From BOG-932 sp965276835 (lineage in GTDB: Bacteria; Pseudomonadota; Alphaproteobacteria; BOG-932; Roseiterribacteraceae): 64,000 bases of DNA. The stretch lies in NCBI GenBank assembly GCA_965276835.1, contig OZ255631.1:2976001-3040000 (forward strand). The letters run 5' to 3'. Below are positions 45,129 through 53,873 of this stretch, piece after piece (within the stretch, counting starts at the first letter, position 1; every line of letters starts with the position of its first letter). Position numbers and translations under genes: made by a program. The notes beneath the pieces are model-generated. The model was not told where the DNA came from and searched no databases. It saw only the letters and a program-made list of their open reading frames with translations.

Positions 45129-45179
45129 AGGAATCCGATATCGGAATCTTCGTCAGATTATATTCACTAAAATTTTTTG

Positions 45180-45617
45180 TTAAAGAATTTTATCAATATG
45201 AATCGCGGATACTTTCCACCCTCCAACCGAGCGGATCAAATCCACCTCAAAATTGACTTTGCCATGTTCGAATTCGACGGCCCCAACATAATGAGCTGTC
45301 GTCGAGGATTTTCCTTCAAATGAAAACCCATAGTTAATTCCGCCCGATGTCCCTTCGAATGTCTTGATATGTCCCAAATGAGACATTAGTAAAAAATATT
45401 TGTGAATATTCTCCGGATTTGTGCTTTTCAATAACTCCGGCGAAGCTCTCTGGATTAATTGCTGATCATCCCAATCTTTGGTTATATCAATTATTGCATT
45501 ATCAGAAAATTTTTTCGCCTCTCGATTGGCATTTCGGATTCCTGAAACCGCTATGCCAGTAGTCAACAGAATTCCTAATCCGCAAGAGACAAAAAAAATC
45601 TTCCACTTCGCCTGCAT
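45180..45617 (-). CDS. Putative membrane-anchored immunity protein for RHS tip 3
   Basis: About 145 residues from MQAKWKIFFVSCGLGILLTT, a single N-terminal membrane anchor or uncleaved signal. A soluble domain follows with ASPELLKSTNPENIHKYFLL, LGHIKTFEG and a final VDLIRSVGGWKVSAIHIDKI. The pattern of helices followed by curved sheet resembles small NTF2-like/DUF4019-type periplasmic proteins. It is AT-rich and lies behind the frameshifted tip of RHS gene 3, on the same strand. A start nine codons earlier is possible. Immunity is inferred from context. Confidence 0.6.
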   Translation of the reverse strand: MQAKWKIFFVSCGLGILLTTGIAVSGIRNANREAKKFSDNAIIDITKDWDDQQLIQRASPELLKSTNPENIHKYFLLMSHLGHIKTFEGTSGGINYGFSFEGKSSTTAHYVGAVEFEHGKVNFEVDLIRSVGGWKVSAIHIDKIL

Positions 45618-45795
45618 GATCCTGATCTCTCCGTCATTCCTCATTTTTTTTACAGTTTTACTGTATTACGGATTAGAAAATTGGCAAAATTTAAGATATT
45701 GACGTTCTAAAAAAATTTAACCAACCGATACTATATCAAACTGTACAGTTTTCTCGCAAAACACTCAAATTTCTTCGATGGTTATTTAAGTATAA

Positions 45796-46365
45796 TCAAT
45801 CATCAACTGGATTTGCAACCGGTGGCGGGAGTTCTGTATAGGTACAAAAGGCACAACTTCCTGATCCGGGTACGTATGTAATAGTTATACTGCCACCGCT
45901 GGCGGCACCAGTGCCTGGAAGGATCCCAAAGCCGGGTACGATAATACCTAAAGCAGGTAGCGACGGCGATTGTCTGTTCTGATTGCTTGAAGTAGGTGTC
46001 CCACTCTTGCTCGGCTTGGTGTTTGTTGGCGCCTGATTCGGAGAGTCGCTGGATGGGGTACAGAATACCAGACAAAATGTTCTAGTGGTAACTGTTTGGG
46101 AGTTGACGGACAACCCTTCGCCTGGACCAGCTTCAACCGCTGTTGTTCCATCGGGGCTGGTGGATACCACCACCACCGCACCGCCTCCCACAGGAACTGT
46201 TATTGAGTTCACAACCTGAGAGTCCGTTCCGCTAGATACTGTTTCCATATTTGGATTGTAGAAGCCCCCTGCAGTAACATCGGTCGATGCTCCGGTGATG
46301 TTTGAAGTGGAATTTCCCACCCCTACGCTGTAATAGAGGCCGGAAGAGCCGTCGGAAGCGGACAC
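45796..46365 (-). CDS. C-terminal tip of RHS protein 3, out of frame
   Basis: This frame of 189 codons is the natural continuation of RHS protein 3 after a nine-base G run (minus strand). It reads SASDGSSGLYYSVGVGNSTS and continues through VNSITVPVGGGAVVVVSTSP, two Cys pairs (FCLVFC; CAFC) and a Pro-rich part (NTKPSKSGTPTSSNQNRQSP). It has no ribosome-binding site. Reading eight or eleven G residues instead of nine would join it to the upstream gene and give a protein of about 2,020 aa, like its two sisters. Confidence 0.7.
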   Translation of the reverse strand: MSASDGSSGLYYSVGVGNSTSNITGASTDVTAGGFYNPNMETVSSGTDSQVVNSITVPVGGGAVVVVSTSPDGTTAVEAGPGEGLSVNSQTVTTRTFCLVFCTPSSDSPNQAPTNTKPSKSGTPTSSNQNRQSPSLPALGIIVPGFGILPGTGAASGGSITITYVPGSGSCAFCTYTELPPPVANPVDD

Positions 46366-49300
46366 CCCCCCCCACCGAAATACTCACCGAGTCTCCAAAA
46401 AATGTGTAAGAGCCGCTGAAAGAAAAGCCGCCTCCCGATTCGCCACTAGGGTCGGTTAGGTTAAGTGGGTTGTTCTTAACATAGGCATACCGGTTCCAAT
46501 CGCCCGCTCCGACGGGGCCACCATCGGCGGGATCCGCGCTGCCAAACTTTCCGATTTGAGGGTCGTAGACGCGGGCGTTCATGTCGATGAGATAGGAATC
46601 AGCGAGTTCCTCCTGTCCGGTGAAGCCGCGATTGACCGGACTGGTCAGCGTGTCGTAGGGATCGTCGGAACCATCGAGATTCCGACGCTTGCCCCAGGGA
46701 TCGTAGGACATCTGCTTGACTGCGGCACCGCTGTCGCCGGTCACCAATATCGTCGAGCCCAGATGGTCAGTGTGGAAATAGGTATTGGTGACTGTGGTTG
46801 CCGGCCCGTTATTCTGCACCATGTCGACAATCTGGCCACCGGCCATCACATAACTGTTGTAAGTCGGGGGCGGGTTGTTGCACGGCGTTGGGCTGCAAGC
46901 CGGCGGCATGAATATCTCTGTTCGTACACCTTGCCCCGCGACATAGACAGTTGTCCCGGAAGGCGTCGCCTGTTTTACACGATTGTGCTCGGCGTCGAAG
47001 GTGAAGGTCACAGTGCCGCCGGCGTTGGTGATTGTCGCCGGTGCTTCGAAGCCGTTGTAGGTATAGCTTCTGCCGTTGGTACCACCCGTCAACCGCCCGT
47101 CGGCGTCGTAGATGTAGGTGGGATCGGTAACCAGGCCGTGCGAGCCGCCGCGCCCATCGTTGGTCGTCCCGGTGATCTTGGTCACTGCGTGTGGTCCCGC
47201 ACCGCCGGCACCGTATTGATAGGTGCCGACATCGGACTTGTTCGCGATATTGCCGGTCACGGTATAGGTGAATGTCTTCGTCGGAACGTTGCCGGCGCCG
47301 CCACTAACCTGGCTGTCGCCAGTCAGGCGGTTCAGCGTGTCGTAGGTAAAATTTTCCTCCGCGTGGGTCAGGTCGGCGCGCGTTGTGAGATTCCCCGCAA
47401 CATCCCAGGTGTAGTTGAACTGCCGGAATCTCACGCCAGCCGCCGTCATCGGCTGAATATTGGTGACCCGGCCTGATTCGGGATCGTAGCTCGCGGTCGT
47501 ATAGACTCCGTTGCCATAGGTGGCTTGCGTCACCTGAAGCGCATCATTCTCCGTGTTCGGCACCCACAATGCCACGCCACCGCTGTTCACGCTCCTCAAA
47601 TAGCCCAGAGCGTTATACTGATGACCGACAACGATGCCGGATGGGTATGTGTTGGTATAGAGCCGCCCGCTCGCATCGTAGGCGGTGAGTGTCGTGTAGG
47701 GGGGCGCGGTATCGACCGTGGTATCGGTCTCATTGGGCCGCCCGAACGTGTCGTAGCATTCCTTTCGGTTGGTCATGCCGGCACCGGAACCTGTGCTCGA
47801 CGTGTCCAGCTTTCCGATGCCGTTGCAGGTGGCGTTGTCGTAGGTCCAGCTGCTCGTCGGATTAACGGCCCCAGTTTCCGAGGTCGGCCGGCCGAGCGCG
47901 TCATAAGCGAAACTGACCGTCGCCGGGGTTGCGTCGGTTCGCGACGTCAATTCGCCAAGCGCGTCGGTGACGAATGTCCAGTTCCCTTTATCCGGGTCGT
48001 TTTGCGCCGTCTTGTGACCCCGCACGTCATAGGTTATCGACACGACGTTACCCTGTGGGTCTGTCGCGCTCGCCACGTTGCCGAAGGGCTCATAGGCATA
48101 GGTGGTTGGATTGCCGAGGGTCAGGGGCGTCAGCACGCTCACGACTTGCCCGAGGCTGTTGGTCGTGGTGGTCGTGGTTCGCGCCGTTATGCTTGCCGGA
48201 CTGTTTGTGTCCGAACCTGTCGCCGCGTCAGTGCTGAAATTGCCCGTGCCAGGCGCAGGTACCGCAGCCGTGCCGTAGGTGTGTGCGACCTTGCCGCCGT
48301 CCGGATTGTTCTTGGTCAGGAGTCTGCCGACATCATCGTAGCTGTAAGCCACGGCGGGGTGAGTTGTACCGCTCGAATAAGGATGGGTAACCGATGCAAC
48401 CCAGCCAAGCGCATTGTATGCCGTCAGACTGTTGATAATCGTCGCGCTGCCGTCGAATGTCGGCGCGGTTGAAAATTCGGCACGCTCGACGATGTCGTAA
48501 TAGGTCGATACGGTTGGCTGACCCGGTGTGCTCGTCTGAACGGAGCAAAGGGGAAAGCTGCCCGCTACACAACCGGTCCCGGAGTTATAGGTCCAGGTGG
48601 TGGTCGGCAGGGTATTTGCACCGGTGGAATCGGTGACTGTCTGCGTCAGCTTGCGGCCGAACGTATCGTAGGTCCAGGCTGTAACCACACCGTTGGGATC
48701 GGTCGTGTTGTTTAGCGCGCCGAACCGCGGATTATAATTGGTAAAAGTCACTTGGTTCAGAGTGTTCTTGATCCAGTTCGTAAACCGGCCATAGGTTTCG
48801 TAGTGCATTGTCGTAGTGCGGGTGGCGAAGTTGCCGGTGACCACGGCGGTCAGAACATTGCCGAACGCGTCGCGCGTATAGTCACTCGTCACTCTGTTTG
48901 CGGGAATGGTCGGCTCGATGACCTGCTCCATGACCAACCCGGTGTCAGGATTGGGGGTGTAGCTGTTGGTGCGTGTCGAGGCCACGGTGCAATCAGGGGT
49001 CGTACCGGGCACAACACCACTATCCAAAGTCTTCGTTAGCAACCCAAGCGACGACATCCAATTGTTGGGGTAGGTCTTGTAAGTATAACAAGTCTTCGAG
49101 ACCCAGTTCTCCGACGAATTTTTGCCCTGAACATACAGATTGCCGTTCGTGTCGTAGAACCAGCTTGTCGTCAGAGTGGATAGAAGCGTGCCGTCCAGCT
49201 CCTTCGTCGTTTGGACGGAGGAGTGCAGTGTGACGAAATCAGTTGCGCTGGAAGGATTGGCGACCACGTAGCCGTTGCTAACCTGGCCGATCGTGACCGG

Positions 49301-51871
49301 AGACGTCTCATTAATGCAGTAGCCGGATGTACCGCTCTGCGTGTAATGCTGCACCGTCTGAGATTGGACGGTTCCCGTTAGGGGCCAAGTTTGATTGTAG
49401 TTGACAGTGGTTTGGATATTGGTGCTGGCGCTGACCGCATTAAAGCAGAAATCGTTCGCAGCAACCGAGGCAAACCCTTGGAACCCGCGGCCAGTGAAAT
49501 CGACCTGTCCTAGCCCATAAGTATAGGTTTGGACATAGACGCCGCCGATGCCGTTGTCCCGCGTGGTATCCCCGACGACGTTGAGCGGCCCGACCAGACC
49601 CTGCCTTCGTGCACGAGGCGTGCTTCCGCGAAAGGACACAGCTGTGTAGCCGACGCTGTCAATTGCACCAAGTCCGCTCGTCACCGATGTAAGCATGTCC
49701 GGGGCACCGCCAGCCGCGCGCACCTCGTAGTTCGCGGGCGCAATGCAGGATAAATCCTGCCGGCCATAGCCGGTAAAATCGCCGAATTGCGGGTACCCGA
49801 TGCAGGGGCTACTGCCAGATTGGGGAATGAAGTTTCCGTTGCCGTCCGAGAACGCCACTTCGATGTAATTGCTCGAATCCTCACATGCCAGATCGTCCCG
49901 GCCATCCCCGTTGAAATCGCCGATCTTAACGCTCCCAGACGCGCACCAGTAGGCACCGCTATTGGTCCAGTTGGCGGACACGTCGAAAGTGCCGTCGCCG
50001 AAGGAAAACGCCACTTGACTTGAGCCATTGCTGCGGTTGCAGACCATGTCCGTCTTGCCGTCGCCGTCGAGGTCGCCGAACTGAATGTTCCCCGGACTGG
50101 CGCAAAAGGGGGGCTGCCACCCGCTGGGCTGAGCGAAAGTTCCATCGCCGTTCGAAAACGCGACGATCTGCTGGTTTGCGTTTGCGCCGGTCCCCATGCA
50201 CATCAGGTCCTGCTTCCCGTCGCCATTGAAATCGCCCATTTGCAGGTTAGCCGGCGAACACCACGGAGTACTGCTGCTCGGCCATTGGGCGGGCGTGGCG
50301 AATGTCCCGTCGCCACTTGAGAAGGCTACGGCATGGCTCCCATTTGCGTAATTGCAAATCAGGTCCGTACGGCCGTCGCCGTCGAAATCGCCCGCGCTAA
50401 TATCCGCTGGCGAATCGCACCATGCGCCAGCCGTCGCCGTTTTCGCCGCAAAAGTGCCGTTACCATTGGAAATAAGCACTTGCTGGGTGTTGTCTGCATT
50501 GAGGCAGACCAAGTCGGTCTTTCCGTCACCGTCAAAATCCCCGAGCAGTGGGACCCCGCCGGTGCTGCAGACAGTTTTCCACCCTTTCGAAGTGAACGTT
50601 CCTGTCCCGTTGGACAGGGCAACGAGAATCTGATTGGGGCCACCGCCGCCAAGGCAAATTAAGTCGGTCTTGCCGTCGCCATCGAAATCGCCGGTACTTA
50701 TATTCGCGATCGGACACCACCCGGTTTGGACGCCAGCCGTGACGGCGAACGTTCCGGCGCCGGACGCGCCCGGCCAAGTGAAGGTGGTGGCGGCAAGACA
50801 AACATTTGGCGTCCCATTATCGCACTTCTGGACGCTCGTCAGCTCTTCACGGCTAGTCACCGGGCTCTGCTGATAGCCGAGCACATAGTGGCTGACCTTA
50901 CTCGCTCCGGCATCGGCATAAATGCTGGTCAGGACTGTCGCACTGGCGACCCGGACGCCGCCCTGATGATAGGACCATGCGTTCCCGGCGGTGACCCCGG
51001 TATAGCCGAAGGTAATTGAGTTGTAGGTAGCGGTCGGCGTTCCCCCGCCGACAGGAGTGTTGCCGGTGTAGTTGATGGTCGATGGGAGAACCACGTTCGC
51101 GGAGTTTTGCGCGGTATAGGTAACGTACCAGAAGTTCCCGGAAGCGTCGGCCGCTCGGTCAAGCTCCCACTCCATGATGGGGCCGGCACTCAGGACGACT
51201 CTGGCGTTGGTGGTGACGGGGGTCCCGCCATCGTTCACGCTGTTATTGCCGTACTCGTAGACGGTGCCGTCCTTACTTGAGACCGTAAAATAGGAGCCTG
51301 CGGCATTGATGCTGCCATGCTCGACGACCTGCGTGAAATCGTCGAGTTCTTTGCGGTAGACTGCGGCGGGCGCGCCGTAAGTGCCGCTCACCACCATCAG
51401 CCGGTGGCCGTCAAGGCATAGCCGATCGGTGTTGTTGTTGTTTACCACGCCGACCCCGATGACGGGATTCGACGCGCTGTTGTCCTGCGCATAAGTCTGC
51501 GGACAGCGGGTGATCTTAGAGATTCCTCCGATCGACCAACCTTCGCCTAACGGGCCGTCGCCGCTCCGGCTGCCGTAATTGAGTGTTATCTTTGGAACCA
51601 TCCCCGCCGCACCCGGCGGAATATCGATGGGAATGCTGTAGGTTGCGTCACCAACTTGATCGACCCCAAGTTGTCCTGGCAGTTCGAAGGTTTTAGCGGT
51701 TGCGGTGAGCGGAAGAACCAAAGAAAGCAACTGCACCAATAAGGTAAACGCCGTAACTTCAAATAATTTTAAGATACTTTTTTCGATATCGCGTTTAGCC
51801 CGTCCGCTTTTACGCATGCTTCCGAGAAGCAATTCAGTTTTCCTGACAGGCCCACAGACGCGCATTGTCAC
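46232..51871 (-). CDS. Giant secreted SpvB/FG-GAP/RHS-repeat protein 3, tip frameshifted
   Basis: As read, 1,879 residues. A long basic leader and signal peptide (TLLVQLLSLVLPLTATAKTF) precede the SpvB-like part (GVDQVGDATYSIPIDIPPGA). Seven FG-GAP repeats (about 390-700, Cys-containing), YD/RHS repeats and the core DPQIGKFGSADP...NRYAYVKNNPLNLTDPSG near 1809 follow. After SISVGGG the frame enters a nonsense tail rich in Arg (VRFRRLFRPLLQRR). The homopolymer at 46365-46373 is the cause. GGGAG precedes alternative starts GTG 51871 and ATG 51865. It is divergent from small secreted protein 3. Confidence 0.88.
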   Translation of the reverse strand: MTMRVCGPVRKTELLLGSMRKSGRAKRDIEKSILKLFEVTAFTLLVQLLSLVLPLTATAKTFELPGQLGVDQVGDATYSIPIDIPPGAAGMVPKITLNYGSRSGDGPLGEGWSIGGISKITRCPQTYAQDNSASNPVIGVGVVNNNNTDRLCLDGHRLMVVSGTYGAPAAVYRKELDDFTQVVEHGSINAAGSYFTVSSKDGTVYEYGNNSVNDGGTPVTTNARVVLSAGPIMEWELDRAADASGNFWYVTYTAQNSANVVLPSTINYTGNTPVGGGTPTATYNSITFGYTGVTAGNAWSYHQGGVRVASATVLTSIYADAGASKVSHYVLGYQQSPVTSREELTSVQKCDNGTPNVCLAATTFTWPGASGAGTFAVTAGVQTGWCPIANISTGDFDGDGKTDLICLGGGGPNQILVALSNGTGTFTSKGWKTVCSTGGVPLLGDFDGDGKTDLVCLNADNTQQVLISNGNGTFAAKTATAGAWCDSPADISAGDFDGDGRTDLICNYANGSHAVAFSSGDGTFATPAQWPSSSTPWCSPANLQMGDFNGDGKQDLMCMGTGANANQQIVAFSNGDGTFAQPSGWQPPFCASPGNIQFGDLDGDGKTDMVCNRSNGSSQVAFSFGDGTFDVSANWTNSGAYWCASGSVKIGDFNGDGRDDLACEDSSNYIEVAFSDGNGNFIPQSGSSPCIGYPQFGDFTGYGRQDLSCIAPANYEVRAAGGAPDMLTSVTSGLGAIDSVGYTAVSFRGSTPRARRQGLVGPLNVVGDTTRDNGIGGVYVQTYTYGLGQVDFTGRGFQGFASVAANDFCFNAVSASTNIQTTVNYNQTWPLTGTVQSQTVQHYTQSGTSGYCINETSPVTIGQVSNGYVVANPSSATDFVTLHSSVQTTKELDGTLLSTLTTSWFYDTNGNLYVQGKNSSENWVSKTCYTYKTYPNNWMSSLGLLTKTLDSGVVPGTTPDCTVASTRTNSYTPNPDTGLVMEQVIEPTIPANRVTSDYTRDAFGNVLTAVVTGNFATRTTTMHYETYGRFTNWIKNTLNQVTFTNYNPRFGALNNTTDPNGVVTAWTYDTFGRKLTQTVTDSTGANTLPTTTWTYNSGTGCVAGSFPLCSVQTSTPGQPTVSTYYDIVERAEFSTAPTFDGSATIINSLTAYNALGWVASVTHPYSSGTTHPAVAYSYDDVGRLLTKNNPDGGKVAHTYGTAAVPAPGTGNFSTDAATGSDTNSPASITARTTTTTTNSLGQVVSVLTPLTLGNPTTYAYEPFGNVASATDPQGNVVSITYDVRGHKTAQNDPDKGNWTFVTDALGELTSRTDATPATVSFAYDALGRPTSETGAVNPTSSWTYDNATCNGIGKLDTSSTGSGAGMTNRKECYDTFGRPNETDTTVDTAPPYTTLTAYDASGRLYTNTYPSGIVVGHQYNALGYLRSVNSGGVALWVPNTENDALQVTQATYGNGVYTTASYDPESGRVTNIQPMTAAGVRFRQFNYTWDVAGNLTTRADLTHAEENFTYDTLNRLTGDSQVSGGAGNVPTKTFTYTVTGNIANKSDVGTYQYGAGGAGPHAVTKITGTTNDGRGGSHGLVTDPTYIYDADGRLTGGTNGRSYTYNGFEAPATITNAGGTVTFTFDAEHNRVKQATPSGTTVYVAGQGVRTEIFMPPACSPTPCNNPPPTYNSYVMAGGQIVDMVQNNGPATTVTNTYFHTDHLGSTILVTGDSGAAVKQMSYDPWGKRRNLDGSDDPYDTLTSPVNRGFTGQEELADSYLIDMNARVYDPQIGKFGSADPADGGPVGAGDWNRYAYVKNNPLNLTDPSGESGGGFSFSGSYTFFGDSVSISVGGGVRFRRLFRPLLQRRGGKFHFKHHRSIDRCYCRGLLQSKYGNSI
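46365..46373. repeat. Nine-base C/G homopolymer in RHS gene 3
   Basis: CCCCCCCCC on the plus strand (G9 in the coding strand) lies where RHS protein 3 loses its tip frame. Tracts of this length are prone to slipped-strand mispairing and also to sequencing error. Removing one base restores the full-length frame. Confidence 0.85.
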
Positions 51872-52044
51872 GCGCTCCCTATTTTGTTTTGTTGCCTCCC
51901 CATTACTAACGGCATCTCTATTTGATTCAAGAGAAAATTTCCGTTCTCCAATTCGCTTTTTTATGGCAGCATGAACAATACTGGAGTGTTATTGTATAAC
52001 GCCGCGCGATCAGCGATGCTGCGCGAGAATGAAAGAATCTCGAA
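51872..52044. promoter_or_regulatory. AT-rich divergent promoter region of module 3
   Basis: A 173-base AT-rich spacer between RHS gene 3 (leftward) and small secreted protein gene 3 (rightward). TATAACG near 51990 is a weak -10 candidate toward the right. The layout equals the spacers of modules 1 and 2. Confidence 0.45.
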
Positions 52045-52449
52045 ATGAAAAGCGGACCGATTATGTTTGGCATGCTGTTAACTGTCACAGTTCCTGCTGC
52101 AGCACAGGATGCAACATCGACTCCACTTGCGACCACCACCGTCATCAACGAGGCCTGCGCCGGCACCGTCAGCGAGATTTGTCAGGATGCCCAAGCTCAA
52201 CAGCAGGCACAGGGGGTTCAACGACATCTTGGGTTCGACCCTCTGCCGACGCTACCGATAACCCCACAGCCTGCCAATCTCGCGGACTTCACGCCGCCGC
52301 AAACCCAGCAATCGGCGGCTCGGCCTATAATTCCGCAACAGTCGCCGATTGCGCTTCCCTCAACGACCGTCCTGGCGCCGCCAGCCAACGCTCCAAGCGG
52401 CAGCTTACCCGTCGCCGTTCAATCCCAGCCAGGGGCGACCGCTCAGTAG
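52045..52449 (+). CDS. Small secreted Pro-rich protein, partner of RHS protein 3
   Basis: A 134-residue protein with a signal peptide (MKSGPIMFGMLLTVTVPAAA, then QDA). A reduced Cys block follows (EACAGTVSEICQDAQ, only two Cys). It then has VQRHLGFDPLPTLPITPQPA, NLADFTPPQ and a Pro/Ser-rich tail. Compared with its two paralogues it has lost the second half of the Cys-rich repeat but keeps the HLGFDPxPT block and the FTPPQ element, which may be the functional core. Divergent from RHS gene 3. Confidence 0.75.
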   Translation: MKSGPIMFGMLLTVTVPAAAQDATSTPLATTTVINEACAGTVSEICQDAQAQQQAQGVQRHLGFDPLPTLPITPQPANLADFTPPQTQQSAARPIIPQQSPIALPSTTVLAPPANAPSGSLPVAVQSQPGATAQ

Positions 52450-52619
52450 AGATAAGGATTGAGGCCGACAAGGCCTTCAGAGCTTGTGGTTCACGCGGCG
52501 CATAATTGCCGCGACCGCTCAAATCGCCGTCTCGATCGAATGTCGCCCTCGGTGGTTGCGAGCCCCGCAACCAAACAAGCTGCTCGACGACACTCGTCCG
52601 CCATCTGAGGAAAGATGTT

Positions 52620-52870
52620 GGTGCAGGGTCGCGATTTGAACCTGCGATTGCGCCCATCCCATCAAACATGCGAACAGAAAATGACCTGGATAGTCGGGGG
52701 GGAATGGATGGGGGATTCGAACCTGAGCATATTGAAACTGCTGGATAGTTTCCTGCCCTCCGAAGGCAGAGGTCACAAGTTCGAATCTTGTCGGGTGCGC
52801 CAACCTCACAAAAACCTGGACGCCGCCGGTTTAAATCCTGCGCCCGCAGCCACTCCATTCCACGCCACGA
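52620..52870. repeat. Cluster of degenerate tRNA 3'-end mimics, both orientations
   Basis: Four tRNA-like ends lie close together. Minus strand: CAGGTTCAAATC with a CTGCACCA end at about 52620-52650, and CAGGTTCGAATCCCCC at about 52708-52724. Plus strand: the tRNA-Arg-like sequence at 52726-52802, and GGTTTAAATCCTG with CGCCCGCAGCCA at about 52828-52853. None forms a complete cloverleaf. Such clusters arise where elements that integrate into tRNA genes accumulate. From 52870 to 53551 I see no gene I can support. Confidence 0.45.
52726..52802 (+). tRNA. Degenerate tRNA-Arg(CCG)-like sequence, probable att remnant
   Basis: Good D-stem (AAAC/GTTT), anticodon stem CTGCC/GGCAG with loop CTCCGAA (anticodon CCG), perfect T-arm ACAAG-TTCGAAT-CTTGT and a CCA end after CGGGTGCG. 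The 5' acceptor strand (AGCATAT) does not pair with CGGGTGC, and position 14 is not A. It therefore looks like the 3' part of tRNA-Arg joined to foreign DNA. Its anticodon and T-arm blocks recur beside the integrase at 9003-9064. Confidence 0.55.
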
Positions 52871-53551
52871 CAGCCGCATCTGCGGTCCTGTATGGCGGGT
52901 CACGATTTGGAGCATGCAGGTATAAATTACGCGAAAGGCCATCGGGTGCGCACCGACGCCGAGCGACGCAGATCGGGGTGCAGAACCCGCCAGATGTTCC
53001 GCCAAAGTTGCCCGGGCCCGGGCGCAACGAGTCGGGATCGTCTTCGGCGAGAAAGCAGGGCACACCGCACAATCCCAGGAAGGCATCGGCGACGTGCGAT
53101 GAGACCGGCGACCGCCCCGAGGCCGCCGGTCTCATTGCAGGCGATGCCGAGGTTATGCATCAGCGCGATGACGCCAATCTCCGGCGTGGATGGGCATAAA
53201 GCTTCATCGCGGTGGCCGGCTGAGGAAACTAATCCGTTACGGTATGCACGTTAACCAATCCGCCAGGGCCGGCCTTTGCCGTCACCATATCGGCGTTTAG
53301 CGGTTCGCCGCACACGGAGCAGGCGACTGTTGGGTGGAACTAATGTCCGCAGCTCGTATGGACGAGCAGGATTGGCCGGCCCTCCTTCGGGCCTGCCCAG
53401 ATCGAGATGGGCCTTCCGCCGAGCCGCTGACGATTGGCGTGCACCAACACCTGCGAACAATATTTTTTCTGGGTCCGATCCGTTCTGCACCGGGCCGTCG
53501 TCTTCCAGATAACAGGCCCGATCTGCGTGCCTGCTTGACCGGAGACGAGCC

Positions 53552-53845
53552 GTGACGACCGTGCTGAATACCCTGAGCGTTGATCCCGCTAACCAGAGCC
53601 GACTTCTCGAAATGTTGCGCGACAACACTGATACGGTGATCCACACGCTCGATGGGTGGATTTCCACAACCCTGATTGCATCGGCCGATGGCGCGCGCGT
53701 CGTCATCTATTCTCAATGGCGCGACGCCGCTGCGATTGCAGCGATGCGTTCCGACCCTCGGATGGTCGCCTATTTCCCGAAAGTCGCCGCTCTGGCTTCG
53801 TTGGACTCGATCGTTGGCGAGGTCGCTTACGCCACCGAGGCTTAA
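53552..53845 (+). CDS. Antibiotic biosynthesis monooxygenase (ABM) domain protein
   Basis: A 97-residue protein with a GTG start and GGAGACGAG upstream. The ferredoxin-like ABM fold is suggested by TVLNTLSVDPANQSRLLEML, then GARVVIYSQWRDAAAIAAMR and SDPRMVAYFPKVAAL. Such small dimeric proteins act as cofactor-free monooxygenases or stress proteins. It heads the cluster and resembles the one at 55697, including the shared ending ASLDSIVG. It is 28 bases before the SDR gene. Substrate unknown. Confidence 0.82.
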   Translation: MTTVLNTLSVDPANQSRLLEMLRDNTDTVIHTLDGWISTTLIASADGARVVIYSQWRDAAAIAAMRSDPRMVAYFPKVAALASLDSIVGEVAYATEA

Positions 53846-53873
53846 ATCGCCTTTTCGGGAAAGGAACGAAGTC

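Noticed and set aside
52519..53086. Leftward frames with HPTRFELVTSAFGGQ and DKIRTCDLCLRRAGNYPA
   Set aside because: These strings are well-known false translations of tRNA gene sequence; they helped locate the tRNA-like remnant instead.
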